Source: Clavibacter michiganensis
GTDB lineage: Bacteria > Actinomycetota > Actinomycetes > Actinomycetales > Microbacteriaceae
Length of the DNA stretch: 64,000 bases
Direction: 5' to 3'
Assembly (NCBI GenBank): GCA_002150995.1
Contig: MDHJ01000001.1
Span: 1,550,001 to 1,614,000 of the forward strand
The translations under genes and the position numbers were made by a program. Numbering within the stretch: the first letter of the stretch is position 1; each line of letters starts with the position of its first letter. The notes beneath the pieces were generated by a model. It had not been told where the DNA came from, searched no databases, and saw only the letters and a list, made by a program, of their open reading frames with translations. Shown in pieces: positions 56,963 through 64,000 of this stretch.

Positions 56963-58171
56963 GTGCCGCCGACCGTCCTCCCGCAGGACGGCGTCCGCGA
57001 CCTGTTCGGCAGCCAGCCCGAGCTCGGGCGCCTCGGCACCCGGCTGGTGTCCGCGGCGTTCGGGGCCTCCGGGATCCGCACGCGCCGCACGGTGATCCGC
57101 GAGCTCGGCACCGCCCCCGGCATGGCCGACGGCGACGCGACCGGGCCGTCCCTCCCCGCGGGAGCCGACGAGGCCGAGCCCGTCTTCTACGACCGCGCGA
57201 GCGGGCGGATCCTCACGCCGGGGACCGGGGCGCGCAACGACGCGTACATCCGCGAGGCGCGCCCGCTGCTGCTCGAGGCGGCACGCGGCGCCGTCGCCGA
57301 GGCCGCGGGCATCGACGCCGCCGACGTCACCCACGTGGTGACCGTGTCGTGCACGGGCTTCTACGCGCCCGGCCCCGACTACGACGTCGTGCGCGGCCTC
57401 GGCCTCCGCGCCTCCACCCAGCGCTTCCACCTCGGGTTCATGGGCTGCTACGGCGCCTTCCCCGCGCTCCGCATGGCCTCCCAGTTCTGCGCCGCCGACC
57501 CGGACGCCGTCGTCCTCGTCGTGTGCGTCGAGCTGTGCTCGCTGCACCTGCACTCGTCGGGCGACGCCGACACCATCGTCGCGTCGTCCGTGTTCGGCGA
57601 CGGTGCCGGCGCCGCGGTCGTGACCGCGCGGCCCGCGCCCACCGGATCCACCGTGCTCGACCTCGACGCGTTCGAGACCGTCCTCACGCCCGTGGGCGAG
57701 GAGGACATGGCGTGGACCATCGGCGACCAGGGCTTCGACATGATCCTCTCGAGCTACGTGCCGCGGATCATCGACGACCACATCACCGGCGCGCTCGAGC
57801 CGCTGTGGGCCCAGGTCCCCGAGCTGGACGGCATCGCGCCGACGGACATCGAGCGGTGGGCCATCCACCCGGGCGGGCGGAGCATCCTCGACCGCGTCGA
57901 GGACCGGCTGTCGCTCTCGCCCGGCCAGCTCGAGCCGTCGCGGTCCACGCTCGCCGAGGTCGGCAACATGTCGAGCGCGACGGTGCTGTTCGTGCTGCGG
58001 CGGATCCTGCACGGCACGCCGCCGGCCGACGTGCCGGGCGTCGCGGGGGAGGCGCGCGTCGAGCGCGACGCCGCGCCCGGCGACGGACCGGGCACGGGTC
58101 GCGTGTGCGCCATGGCGTTCGGCCCCGGCCTCACGGTCGAGACGGCGCTGATGACGCTCCGGACCGCCTGA
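56963..58171 (+). CDS. type III polyketide synthase
   Basis: A homodimeric ketosynthase that extends an acyl-CoA starter with malonyl-CoA to make resorcinol- or pyrone-type phenolics. From GTG 56963 it has 402 residues with the catalytic triad Cys162 (FMGCYGAF), His302 (AIHPGG) and Asn335 (VGNMSS). The reading frame continues upstream as TASIRSIATA, which matches the usual family N-terminus, so the true start may be a CTG at 56930 overlapping the DUF3618 stop. Followed by a methyltransferase, a monooxygenase and a UbiA gene, it resembles actinobacterial phenolic-lipid clusters, so long acyl-CoA starters are likely. The stop overlaps the next start (TGATG). Confidence 0.93.
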   Translation: MPPTVLPQDGVRDLFGSQPELGRLGTRLVSAAFGASGIRTRRTVIRELGTAPGMADGDATGPSLPAGADEAEPVFYDRASGRILTPGTGARNDAYIREARPLLLEAARGAVAEAAGIDAADVTHVVTVSCTGFYAPGPDYDVVRGLGLRASTQRFHLGFMGCYGAFPALRMASQFCAADPDAVVLVVCVELCSLHLHSSGDADTIVASSVFGDGAGAAVVTARPAPTGSTVLDLDAFETVLTPVGEEDMAWTIGDQGFDMILSSYVPRIIDDHITGALEPLWAQVPELDGIAPTDIERWAIHPGGRSILDRVEDRLSLSPGQLEPSRSTLAEVGNMSSATVLFVLRRILHGTPPADVPGVAGEARVERDAAPGDGPGTGRVCAMAFGPGLTVETALMTLRTA

Positions 58172-58875
58172 TGGACCTCTCCCGCCGCGACGTCGGGCTC
58201 ACCGAGCTCATGGACGACCCCGGGTGCGACCCGGACGCCCTCGCGCGGACGTACGCGCGCTTCGGGATGGTGAACCGCGTCGTGGCGGGTTGGCGCGGCG
58301 TGTACCGGTCGCGGATCCGCCCGACGCTGTCGGCCGAGCGGGCGACGACGCTCCTCGACATCGGCTCGGGCGGGGGAGACGTGCCGCTCGCGCTCGCGCG
58401 GTGGGCGCGGCGCGACGGGCTGCGGCTCTCGGTCACCGGCATCGACCCGGACCAGCGGGCGACCGCGTTCGCGCAGGCCCGACCGGCGGATCCCGACGTG
58501 CGCTTCCTCGCGGCGTCGAGCGCGGACCTCGTGGCGGAGGGCAGCCGCTTCGACCTCGTGACGAGCAACCACGTGCTGCACCACCTCGACGACGGCGCGC
58601 TCGACGCGCTCCTCGCCGACTCCGCCGCCCTCGCTCCGCGGGCGCTGCACAGCGACATCGCGCGCGGCCGCCTCGCCTACGCGGCCTACGGCCCGGCGTC
58701 CCGGCTCGTCGCCCGCGGGTCGTTCGTGCACGTCGACGGGCTCCGCTCCATCCGCCGCAGCTGGACCGCCGCGGAGCTGGCGCTCCGCGTGCCGCCCGGG
58801 TGGCGCGTCGAGGGCGCCGTGCCGTTCCGGGTGCTGCTCGTGCGGGATCCGGCCGCCGGTCGCGCGCACCCGTGA
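58171..58875 (+). CDS. class I SAM-dependent methyltransferase of the PKS cluster
   Basis: A 234-residue methyltransferase: LLDIGSGGGDVPLALARWA (SAM loop), VTGIDPD (acidic residue), and VTSNHVLHHLDD. In the srs-type phenolic lipid pathway of Streptomyces an equivalent enzyme methylates the alkylresorcinol ring. Here the ATG shares a base with the PKS stop and its own stop overlaps the monooxygenase by GTGA, so the three are one translational unit. Substrate inferred from position only. Confidence 0.87.
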   Translation: MDLSRRDVGLTELMDDPGCDPDALARTYARFGMVNRVVAGWRGVYRSRIRPTLSAERATTLLDIGSGGGDVPLALARWARRDGLRLSVTGIDPDQRATAFAQARPADPDVRFLAASSADLVAEGSRFDLVTSNHVLHHLDDGALDALLADSAALAPRALHSDIARGRLAYAAYGPASRLVARGSFVHVDGLRSIRRSWTAAELALRVPPGWRVEGAVPFRVLLVRDPAAGRAHP

Positions 58876-60062
58876 GCCGCGTCGACGTCCTGGTCGTGGG
58901 CGGCGGCCCCGTGGGCATCCACCTCGCGGCGCTCCTCGCGCAGGCCGGGCTCGACGTGCGCGTGTGGGAGGCCAGGCTCCATCCGGCGACCCTGTCGCGC
59001 GCCATCGGGATCCATGCGCCGGCCCTGGACGCGTTCGACCGGCTCGGCGTGGCGGACGAGATGGTCGCCGAGGCCGTGCTCGTCCGGCGCGGCATCGCCC
59101 GCGGGCGGGACCGGGAGCTCGGGCGGGTCTCGTTCGACCGGGTGTCGACCGGGCATCCGTACGTCGCCGCGCTGCCGCAGTGGCGCACCGAGACGATCCT
59201 CGGGCGACGCCTCGACGGCCTGGCACCGGGAGCCGTCCACCGGGGAGTGACGCTCACCGGGCTCGACGCCGATCCCGCCGACGCCCTGGGCGGCCGGGTC
59301 CGCGCGTCGGGCCGGGACGCGGAGGGCGCGGGTGTCGAGGTCTCGGCCCTCCTCGTCGTCGGGGCCGACGGCACGCGGGGCGCGATGCGCGAGATCCTCG
59401 GCATCGGGGTCGACGGGCGCGACCTGCCGGACCGCTTCCTCATGGGCGACGCCCCGGACGCCACGGAGGCGGGGGACGACGCGGTGGTCACGCTGCATCC
59501 CGACGGCGTCGTCGAGTCGTTCCCGCTGCCGGGCCTCCGGCGCCGCTGGGTCGTCGGGATCCGCGACGGGCAGGGCGCTCCGGGCACCGCGGAGGACCTC
59601 GCCCGCATCGTCCGCGACCGCACCGGGCACGCGGTCGACGCGGCGACGCTCGAGACCGTGAGCGGCTTCGGGGTCCGCCGGCGGCTCGCGCGCCGGATGG
59701 CGTCCGGACGGGCCCTGCTGATCGGGGACGCCGCCCACGAGATCAGCCCCATCGGCGGGCAGGGCATGAACCTCGGCTGGCTCGACGCCGACACCCTCGC
59801 GCCCGTCCTCGTCGACGCCGTGCGGCACCGGGGCGGGCTCCTGGACGCCCGCCGCGTCGCCGCCTGGGAGCGGGACCGCCGGGCGAGCGCGCGGCGCGCC
59901 GCCGTGCAGGCCGAGATCAACACGGCGCTCGGCCGGCCGGTGCGCGGTCTCACGCGGCTCGTGCGCGACGCGGGACTCCGCGCCGTGCTCGCCTCGCCCG
60001 CCGCGGGGGCGCTCGCCTCCGTCTACGCCATGGGACGGGACGCGGCCGCGCGCGTCAGGTGA
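58872..60062 (+). CDS. FAD-dependent monooxygenase of the PKS cluster
   Basis: A 396-residue aromatic hydroxylase of the PHBH/UbiH fold. It begins VDVLVVGGGPVGIHLAALLA (FAD loop), has a GADGTRGAMRE motif of the DG type, and the second FAD motif RALLIGDAAHEISPIGGQGMN. Such enzymes hydroxylate phenolic rings, and in phenolic-lipid clusters convert resorcinols to hydroxyquinol or quinone products. GTG 58872 overlaps the methyltransferase stop. Its last bases overlap the convergent UbiA gene by 8 bases. Confidence 0.9.
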   Translation: MSRVDVLVVGGGPVGIHLAALLAQAGLDVRVWEARLHPATLSRAIGIHAPALDAFDRLGVADEMVAEAVLVRRGIARGRDRELGRVSFDRVSTGHPYVAALPQWRTETILGRRLDGLAPGAVHRGVTLTGLDADPADALGGRVRASGRDAEGAGVEVSALLVVGADGTRGAMREILGIGVDGRDLPDRFLMGDAPDATEAGDDAVVTLHPDGVVESFPLPGLRRRWVVGIRDGQGAPGTAEDLARIVRDRTGHAVDAATLETVSGFGVRRRLARRMASGRALLIGDAAHEISPIGGQGMNLGWLDADTLAPVLVDAVRHRGGLLDARRVAAWERDRRASARRAAVQAEINTALGRPVRGLTRLVRDAGLRAVLASPAAGALASVYAMGRDAAARVR

Positions 60063-60900
60063 GACGGGTGGCGTTCAGCGCAACCTGGGCGACGAGCAGC
60101 AGCGACGCCGCCATGATCAGCTGGAACAGCAGGCGGCCGGGCGGACGGGTGACGACGCGCACCGCGCCCCACGCGGCGATGCCCAGGGTGACGACGAGAC
60201 CGGCGACGGCGAGCGGCGTGACCGCGTGCGCGGGATCCGCGATCACCGGCCCGGCCGCCGCCACGACGGCGCCGAGCGCGAGCGCGCCGAAGGCGACGAG
60301 CCCCGAGGGCACCCGGCCGAGCCGGTGCGGCAGCCCGCGGACGCCCGTGCGGGCGTCGTCGTCGAGGTCGGGCAGCACGTTGGTGAAGTGGATGGAGACG
60401 CCGAGCACGGCGCCGGTGGCCACGGCCCACGCGGCCGCCGGCACGGGATCGGCCGCGCCCAGCGCCACGACCGTCGGCAGGATGCCGAACGCGACGACGA
60501 ACGGGACCACGCTGAGGGCCGTGCGCTTGAGGCCCGCGTTGTACGCCCATCCGGAGCCCACGAGCACGACGTGCGCGAGGAGGAACGCCGGGCCGAGCGC
60601 GGCGGACGCGACGAGGCACGCCGCCGCCGTGCCGAGCGCCGCCGCGCGCACCTGGCCGACCGTGACCTCGCCGCGCGCGACGGGCTTGTCGGCGCGGGCG
60701 ACGCTGCGGTCGCGCTCGGCGTCGATCCAGTCGTTCGAGAGCCCGATGGACAGCTGCCCGAGGAGCACCGCCAGCGCGACCGCGACCACGCGCCCCGCCC
60801 CGTAGCCGAGGGCGACGGCGAGACCGGCCGCCAGCACCGTCACGGTGGCGGTGGGGCCCGGGTGGGAGGAGAGGACGAGGAGCCGCAGCCGCCGGATCAC
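60055..60900 (-). CDS. UbiA-family prenyltransferase
   Basis: A 281-residue membrane enzyme with about eight or nine helices. The first prenyl diphosphate/Mg site is NDWIDAERD (N56-D64, the NDxxDxxxD motif), the second is LPDLDDDARTG. It attaches a prenyl chain to an aromatic acceptor. No heme or menaquinone genes lie nearby; the adjacent convergent PKS genes suggest the acceptor could be the polyketide product. The start is GTG 60900, overlapping the stop of the acetyltransferase gene by four bases. Confidence 0.9.
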   Translation of the reverse strand: MIRRLRLLVLSSHPGPTATVTVLAAGLAVALGYGAGRVVAVALAVLLGQLSIGLSNDWIDAERDRSVARADKPVARGEVTVGQVRAAALGTAAACLVASAALGPAFLLAHVVLVGSGWAYNAGLKRTALSVVPFVVAFGILPTVVALGAADPVPAAAWAVATGAVLGVSIHFTNVLPDLDDDARTGVRGLPHRLGRVPSGLVAFGALALGAVVAAAGPVIADPAHAVTPLAVAGLVVTLGIAAWGAVRVVTRPPGRLLFQLIMAASLLLVAQVALNATRLT

Positions 60901-61367
60901 GTGAGCGTCAGCCCGTAGCAGCGCGAGCCCTCGGAGTCGGCGTAGGCGCCGAAGCGGGGGATCTCCGCCCAGCCCTCGCGGCGGTAGAACCGCATGGCGT
61001 CCGGCTGCTCGGATCCGGTCTCCAGCACCAGGTCGACGACCCCGAGGTCGCGGGCCGCCGCCTCGAGGGCACGGAGGAGGGCGGTGGCCACCCCCGTGCC
61101 GCGCGCCGACGGGACGACGTACATGCGCTTCAGCTCCGCCCACGGGACGCCGGGGGAGCGCTCGCCGAGCAGCCGGATCCCGCCGCAGCCGATCGCCGCG
61201 CCGGATGCGTCCCGGGCCACGAGGAACGCGGCCATGTCGGCCGCGGTCGGCTTCGTGCCGGGCTCGGTGTCGCCGCCGTAGCGGACGTCGAGCTCGACGC
61301 GCTGGGCGGCGCGGAGGCGCGTCGCGTCCTCGTCGTCCCAGTCGACCCGGGAGATGGTGCAGTCCAT
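60897..61367 (-). CDS. GNAT acetyltransferase coupled to the UbiA gene
   Basis: A 156-residue GNAT protein: AAIGCGGIRLL, then ELKRMYVVPSARGTGVATALLRALE (acetyl-CoA motif RGTGVA), VLETGSEQPDAMRFYRREGW. The second half is typical of small-molecule acetyltransferases. Its stop overlaps the UbiA start by GTGA, so the two are made together, but the acceptor is unknown. The start at 61367 is supported by a -10 box six bases upstream. Confidence 0.85.
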   Translation of the reverse strand: MDCTISRVDWDDEDATRLRAAQRVELDVRYGGDTEPGTKPTAADMAAFLVARDASGAAIGCGGIRLLGERSPGVPWAELKRMYVVPSARGTGVATALLRALEAAARDLGVVDLVLETGSEQPDAMRFYRREGWAEIPRFGAYADSEGSRCYGLTLT

Positions 61368-61373
61368 GCCTCG

Positions 61374-61379
61374 ATCCTG
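61374..61379 (-). promoter_or_regulatory. leaderless -10 box for the GNAT-ubiA pair
   Basis: Minus-strand CAGGAT, six bases, then the ATG at 61367. Confidence 0.5.
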
Positions 61380-61412
61380 CCGCACCGGCCGGGTCCGCCC
61401 GACCTCGGCCGG

Positions 61413-61418
61413 TAGCCT
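61413..61418 (+). promoter_or_regulatory. leaderless -10 box for the acetyltransferase at 61425
   Basis: TAGCCT, six bases, then ATG. It lies back-to-back with the minus-strand box at 61374. Confidence 0.5.
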
Positions 61419-61424
61419 TCCGGG

Positions 61425-61949
61425 ATGAGGATCCGCCCCGCCGAGCCCCGCGACATCGACGACCTGCTCGCGATCCGGAACGACGCCATCCTGCGCTCCA
61501 CGGCCCTGTGGACCGATGAGCCGGTGGAGCGCGCGGAGCGCGAGGCGTGGTTCCGGGAGACGACGGAGGCGGGCGACCCGATCCTGGTCGCGGAGGTGGA
61601 GGGCGAGTTCGCCGGCTACGGCACCTACGGACCGTGGCGGCGGATGTCGGGCTACCGGTTCTCCGTGGAGGACTCGGTCTACGTGCGCGACGCCTTCCAC
61701 GGCCGCGGCATCGGCCGCGCGCTCGTCGAGGCGGTCGTCGAGCACGCACGGGCCGCCGGCAAGCACGCCGTCTTCGCGGACATCGAGGCGGGGAACACGG
61801 GCTCCATCCGGCTGCACGAGCGCCTGGGGTTCCGACAGGTGGGGCTCCTGCCCGGCATCGGCTGGAAGTTCGGGCGGCCGCTGGACCTCGCGATCCTGCA
61901 CCTGTCGCTGATCGACGACGCGACGGCCGCAGACGCAGAGCGCGGCTGA
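61425..61949 (+). CDS. GNAT acetyltransferase, phosphinothricin/methionine sulfoximine N-acetyltransferase-like
   Basis: A 174-residue GNAT protein with the Pat/Bar/YncA layout: IRPAEPRDIDDLLAIRNDAI, then VYVRDAFHGRGIGRALVEAVV (acetyl-CoA loop HGRGIG), and FADIEAGNTGSIRLHERLGFRQVGLLPGIGWKFG, the diagnostic C-terminal half with GxGxKFxR-like end. Homologues acetylate phosphinothricin, methionine sulfoximine or related amino-acid analogues. The gene has its own promoter and ends before the tandem repeat array. Confidence 0.88.
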   Translation: MRIRPAEPRDIDDLLAIRNDAILRSTALWTDEPVERAEREAWFRETTEAGDPILVAEVEGEFAGYGTYGPWRRMSGYRFSVEDSVYVRDAFHGRGIGRALVEAVVEHARAAGKHAVFADIEAGNTGSIRLHERLGFRQVGLLPGIGWKFGRPLDLAILHLSLIDDATAADAERG

Positions 61950-62005
61950 CCGCGGCAGACGCTCGAGAGGCCCGACCCGCATGGGCGACGGTGAGCGGGG
62001 CGGAG

Positions 62006-62201
62006 GGTCGAGAGGCCCGGCACGCCTGGTCGGCAGGGGCGGGGACGGTCGAGAGGCCATGGACGGTCGAGAGGCCCGGCACGCCTGGTCGGCAGGGGCG
62101 GGGACTGTCGAGAGGTCATGGACGGTCGAGAGGCCCGGCACGCCTGGTCGGCAGGGGCGGGGACGGGCTGAGAGGCCCTGGACGGTCGAGAGGCCCGGCA
62201 C
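62006..62201 (+). repeat. 59-60 bp tandem repeat array, about 3.3 copies
   Basis: Unit starts GGTCGAGAGGCCCGGCACGC at 62006, 62065, 62124 and 62184; periods are 59, 59 and 60. The first three copies are nearly identical over about 59 bases, and the fourth keeps the first 18 and then diverges. A degenerate TCGAGAGGCCCGACC lies before the array at 61963. Each unit contains the left arm of the terminator at 62188-62235. Confidence 0.9.
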
Positions 62202-62235
62202 GGGGCGCGGGAACGCCACGGGTGCCGGGCCTCTC
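62188..62235 (+). terminator. terminator at the end of the repeat array
   Basis: GAGAGGCCCGGCAC at 62188-62201 pairs perfectly with GTGCCGGGCCTCTC at 62222-62235 across a 20-base loop. It probably ends the acetyltransferase transcript. Confidence 0.8.
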
Positions 62236-62447
62236 CGGTGACCTCGGCCCTTCGGGGGGACGGGGAGATCGCCGTGGTCCGGGAGCCGTCCTGTCCGGGG
62301 GGGTGGACGGACGGGCTCGTCGGGTTGCGAGCGCCTGGCCCAAGGGGGGGGTAAGGGCCGTGCGCTCGATATGAACCCTACCCGGGTCCCCCATAATGCG
62401 GACACCGGGGGATGGCCCCAGAAAGAGGGGCGTCGGTGGGGTCGACG
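62236..62447. other. 212-base gap with G-runs and a possible promoter
   Basis: No gene seen. The gap has long G-runs, including eight at 62344-62351, a CATAAT (62392-62397) that could be a plus-strand -10, and a small GCCCC-AGAAAGA-GGGGC hairpin at 62415-62431. Transcription from the CATAAT would be antisense to the next gene or give a short RNA; this is weak. Confidence 0.3.
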
Positions 62448-62939
62448 TCAGTCCTGGGACTCGTCCAGCTCGCGGCCGCCGACGGCGACGACGGCGTCGC
62501 GGAGGGCGTGGAACTGCTCGACGGTCAGACCGTTGCGGAGGAGGTAGGGCTCGACGCCGCCGCGGCCCGCGAGGGAGTGGAGCGCCTGGATGACGGGTGC
62601 GGGATCTCCCGCCGCGGCGTGCTGCGCGGCGTCGCGCACGTCGAGGCCGCCCGCCACGAGCGCCAGGGCGACGACGAGGGCGTCCTCGACCGATGCGGTG
62701 CGGGCGTCGAATCGCGCCGCCGGGATCCCCGCGTCGAGGCGGTCCGCGGCGTCGGCGACCCGGCCGGTGAGCCGGGCGCCGTCGGCGGCGAGGAGCCCCA
62801 CGAAGGCGGACGCGGGCGCGCTGGAGGCCGACTGCCCCGAGGAGGACGCGGACGAGGATGCGCCTGCGGACGCGGGCGGCGCCGCCGCGGGTCGGGGTCC
62901 GAGGTCGGAGGCCGGGGAGGCGGGTGCGGAGGAGGTCAT
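62448..62939 (-). CDS. hypothetical protein
   Basis: A 163-residue protein of unknown family. The first 45 residues are Ser/Ala/Pro-rich and disordered. The rest is helical: FVGLLAADGARLTGRVADAA, VEDALVVALALVAGG, DAAQHAAAGDPAPVIQALHSL and VEQFHALRDAVVAVGG. There is no signal peptide or clear membrane helix. GAAGGG lies upstream of the ATG at 62939; the frame is open further upstream but that sequence is Arg/Pro-rich and looks non-coding. Confidence 0.55.
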   Translation of the reverse strand: MTSSAPASPASDLGPRPAAAPPASAGASSSASSSGQSASSAPASAFVGLLAADGARLTGRVADAADRLDAGIPAARFDARTASVEDALVVALALVAGGLDVRDAAQHAAAGDPAPVIQALHSLAGRGGVEPYLLRNGLTVEQFHALRDAVVAVGGRELDESQD

Positions 62940-63268
62940 GGCGGCGGCCCTTCGGTCGACGTGCGCGGTGCGGGTGCGGCGGTCCGGCGGATCCGGGCGG
63001 CCGGCGGGCGACGGGGCCGGCGGGCGGCTCCGCGGGGTGGCGGGCGCACCGGGTCGACGCCGATCCGGTGCGTGCCCCGAGCGTCGCCCGGCCGGGTGAA
63101 CGGCGGGTGTCGCGCGTCCCGCCACCCGGCGAACGCGACCCGGCGGGGATCCTCCACGGATCGTCGCCGGCCACTCGCGCCGATCGTCTACAAGTCGTAG
63201 AATCGAGGTGTCGCGATGGAGCCTCGAACCGCACGATCCGCCCTCCACAGGAAGCGCAGCCGGTCGCC
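62940..63268 (+). other. 329-base region upstream of cydA with promoter and operator candidates
   Basis: The first 200 bases show only GC-rich sequence without a recognisable gene. At 63198-63203 TAGAAT is a good -10, overlapped by the inverted repeat at 63187-63201. Transcription from here (start near 63210) would give a leader of about 60 bases to the mini-ORF before cydA. Confidence 0.5.
63187..63201. promoter_or_regulatory. inverted repeat over the cydA -10 box, candidate operator
   Basis: TCTAC-AAGTC-GTAGA, with its right half inside the TAGAAT -10. A repressor bound here would block transcription. It somewhat resembles CTAC...GTAG sites of BlaI-type regulators, but the regulator is not known. 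Confidence 0.45.
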
Positions 63269-63370
63269 ATGACACCGCACCCCGCCCCCGCCGAATCGCC
63301 GCACCGCGCCCGAGAGCCGCGCCCCGACAGCCGCCGCCCGCGCACCGGCATGAGCGGGGCAGACCGGTGA
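63269..63370 (+). CDS. 33-residue leader ORF overlapping the cydA start
   Basis: ATG 63269 to TGA 63368-63370, encoding a Pro/Arg/His-rich 33-residue peptide (starts MTPHPAPAESPHRARE). The stop overlaps the cydA GTG as GTGA. AGGAAG lies 14 bases before the ATG. cydA itself has no strong ribosome binding site, so the peptide may serve to deliver ribosomes by translational coupling. It could also be chance; no homologue is known to me. Confidence 0.4.
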   Translation: MTPHPAPAESPHRAREPRPDSRRPRTGMSGADR

Positions 63371-64000
63371 ACGAGCTGCTCGATCCGCTCGTCCTCTCCC
63401 GCTGGCAGTTCGGCCTGACGACCGTCTACCACTTCCTCTTCGTCCCGCTCACGATCGGCATGGCCTTCGTCTGCGCGATCTACCAGACCGCGTGGGTGCG
63501 CACGGGTCGGCAGCACTACCTGCGGCTCACGCGCTTCTTCGGCCGCATCTTCCTCATCAACTTCGCGATGGGCACCGTCACCGGCATCGTGCAGGAGTTC
63601 CAGTTCGGCATGAACTGGTCGGAGTACAGCCGGTTCGTCGGCGACGTCTTCGGCGCGCCGCTCGCGCTAGAGGGCCTCCTGGCCTTCTTCCTGGAGGCCT
63701 CCTTCATCGGCCTCTGGATCTTCGGCTGGGACAAGCTGCCGAAGCGCCTCCACCTCGCCTCCATCTGGGTGGTGTCGATCGCGTCGATCCTCTCGGCGTA
63801 CTTCATCCTCGCCGCGAACGCCTTCATGCAGAACCCGGTGGGCTACCGCATCGACGAGGAGCGGGGGAGGGCGGAGCTCACCGACATCTGGGCGCTGCTC
63901 ACCAACAAGGTCGCCCTCGCCGCGTTCCCGCACACCATCTTCGCGAGCTTCATGTGCGCCGCGGCGGTCATCATCTCGGTCGCCGCCTGGCACCTGTCCC
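63367..64000 (+). CDS. cydA: cytochrome bd ubiquinol oxidase subunit I, 3' end outside window
   Basis: The N-terminal 211 residues of CydA, a membrane quinol oxidase with high oxygen affinity. It begins MNELLDPLVLSRWQFGLTTVYHFLFVPLTIG, with the heme b595 ligand His22; the helix FFGRIFLINFAMGTVTGIVQEFQFGMNW with its EFQFG motif; LEGLLAFFLEASFIGLWIFGW; and FPHTIFASFM carrying the heme b558 histidine. The frame runs off the window end. GTG 63367 is preceded by weak binding sequence and overlaps the leader ORF. cydB, and often cydDC, would be expected next. Confidence 0.95.
   Translation, partial: MNELLDPLVLSRWQFGLTTVYHFLFVPLTIGMAFVCAIYQTAWVRTGRQHYLRLTRFFGRIFLINFAMGTVTGIVQEFQFGMNWSEYSRFVGDVFGAPLALEGLLAFFLEASFIGLWIFGWDKLPKRLHLASIWVVSIASILSAYFILAANAFMQNPVGYRIDEERGRAELTDIWALLTNKVALAAFPHTIFASFMCAAAVIISVAAWHLS

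Noticed and set aside
62006..62201. CRISPR array
   Set aside because: Units are contiguous 59-60 bp tandem repeats with no unique spacers, and there are no cas genes nearby.

Overview
The window is very GC-rich (roughly 70-75 %), densely coded and full of GTG starts and 4-base ATGA/GTGA gene overlaps. Gene content and order (T-box ileS, folC-DUF4233-ndk, rne-rplU-rpmA-obgE-proB-proA-nadD-rsfS, fruR-fruK-fruA-ptsH, dnaE2 with actinobacterial SOS boxes, leaderless promoters) point to the Actinobacteria, most likely the Microbacteriaceae, and I would guess a Clavibacter-like plant-associated species. It reads as ordinary chromosome: no insertion sequence, integrase, phage gene or CRISPR array was seen.

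Layout. 1-6.8 kb: end of a methyltransferase, an isoleucine T-box leader controlling ileS, then folC, a small membrane protein and ndk. 6.8-18.9 kb: a VKOR-like membrane thiol oxidase, RNase E, L21, L27, Obg, proline synthesis (proB, proA), nadD and the ribosome silencing factor rsfS. 19.1-21.4 kb: tRNA-Ala(GGC), then a small conserved protein and a ribosome-hibernation factor of the Rv2629/Balon type. 21.4-26.9 kb: a secreted SGNH esterase and a complete fructose PTS operon (repressor, 1-phosphofructokinase, EIIABC, HPr). 26.9-41.3 kb: a zinc-finger SDR protein, a DUF3516 RNA helicase, a second SDR protein, hisC, three alpha/beta hydrolases, an MFS exporter, a secreted protein, a quinone reductase, a YceI protein and an FUSC exporter. 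41.3-50 kb: SOS-controlled dnaE2 and, 5 kb away, SOS-controlled DUF6504, separated by a G6PDH-like gene, a dienelactone hydrolase, an LCP cell-wall ligase and pnuC. 50-56.4 kb: an aldo/keto reductase, an App1-like phosphatase, a degenerate SRAP protein and an OpuC-type compatible-solute ABC importer. 56.4-61.9 kb: a type III polyketide/phenolic-lipid cluster (PKS, methyltransferase, flavin monooxygenase, UbiA prenyltransferase) flanked by acetyltransferases. 62-64 kb: a 59-bp tandem repeat array, a hypothetical gene, and the start of cydA preceded by a coupled mini-ORF.

Two properties cut across the window. First, at least eleven genes, including the normally important rne and dnaE2, carry single-base frame breaks. 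All are one-base losses, most in short C or G runs, so sequencing or assembly error is far likelier than gene decay; these genes are annotated across the break. Second, at least thirteen genes have a TANNNT-like -10 box exactly 6-7 bases before their start codon, the signature of leaderless mRNAs, and this helps choose several starts.

The most interesting items are the Balon-like gene, the two nearly identical SOS boxes joining a split mutasome, the SRAP protein lacking its catalytic residues, the phenolic-lipid cluster, and the zinc-finger SDR protein without a catalytic tyrosine.
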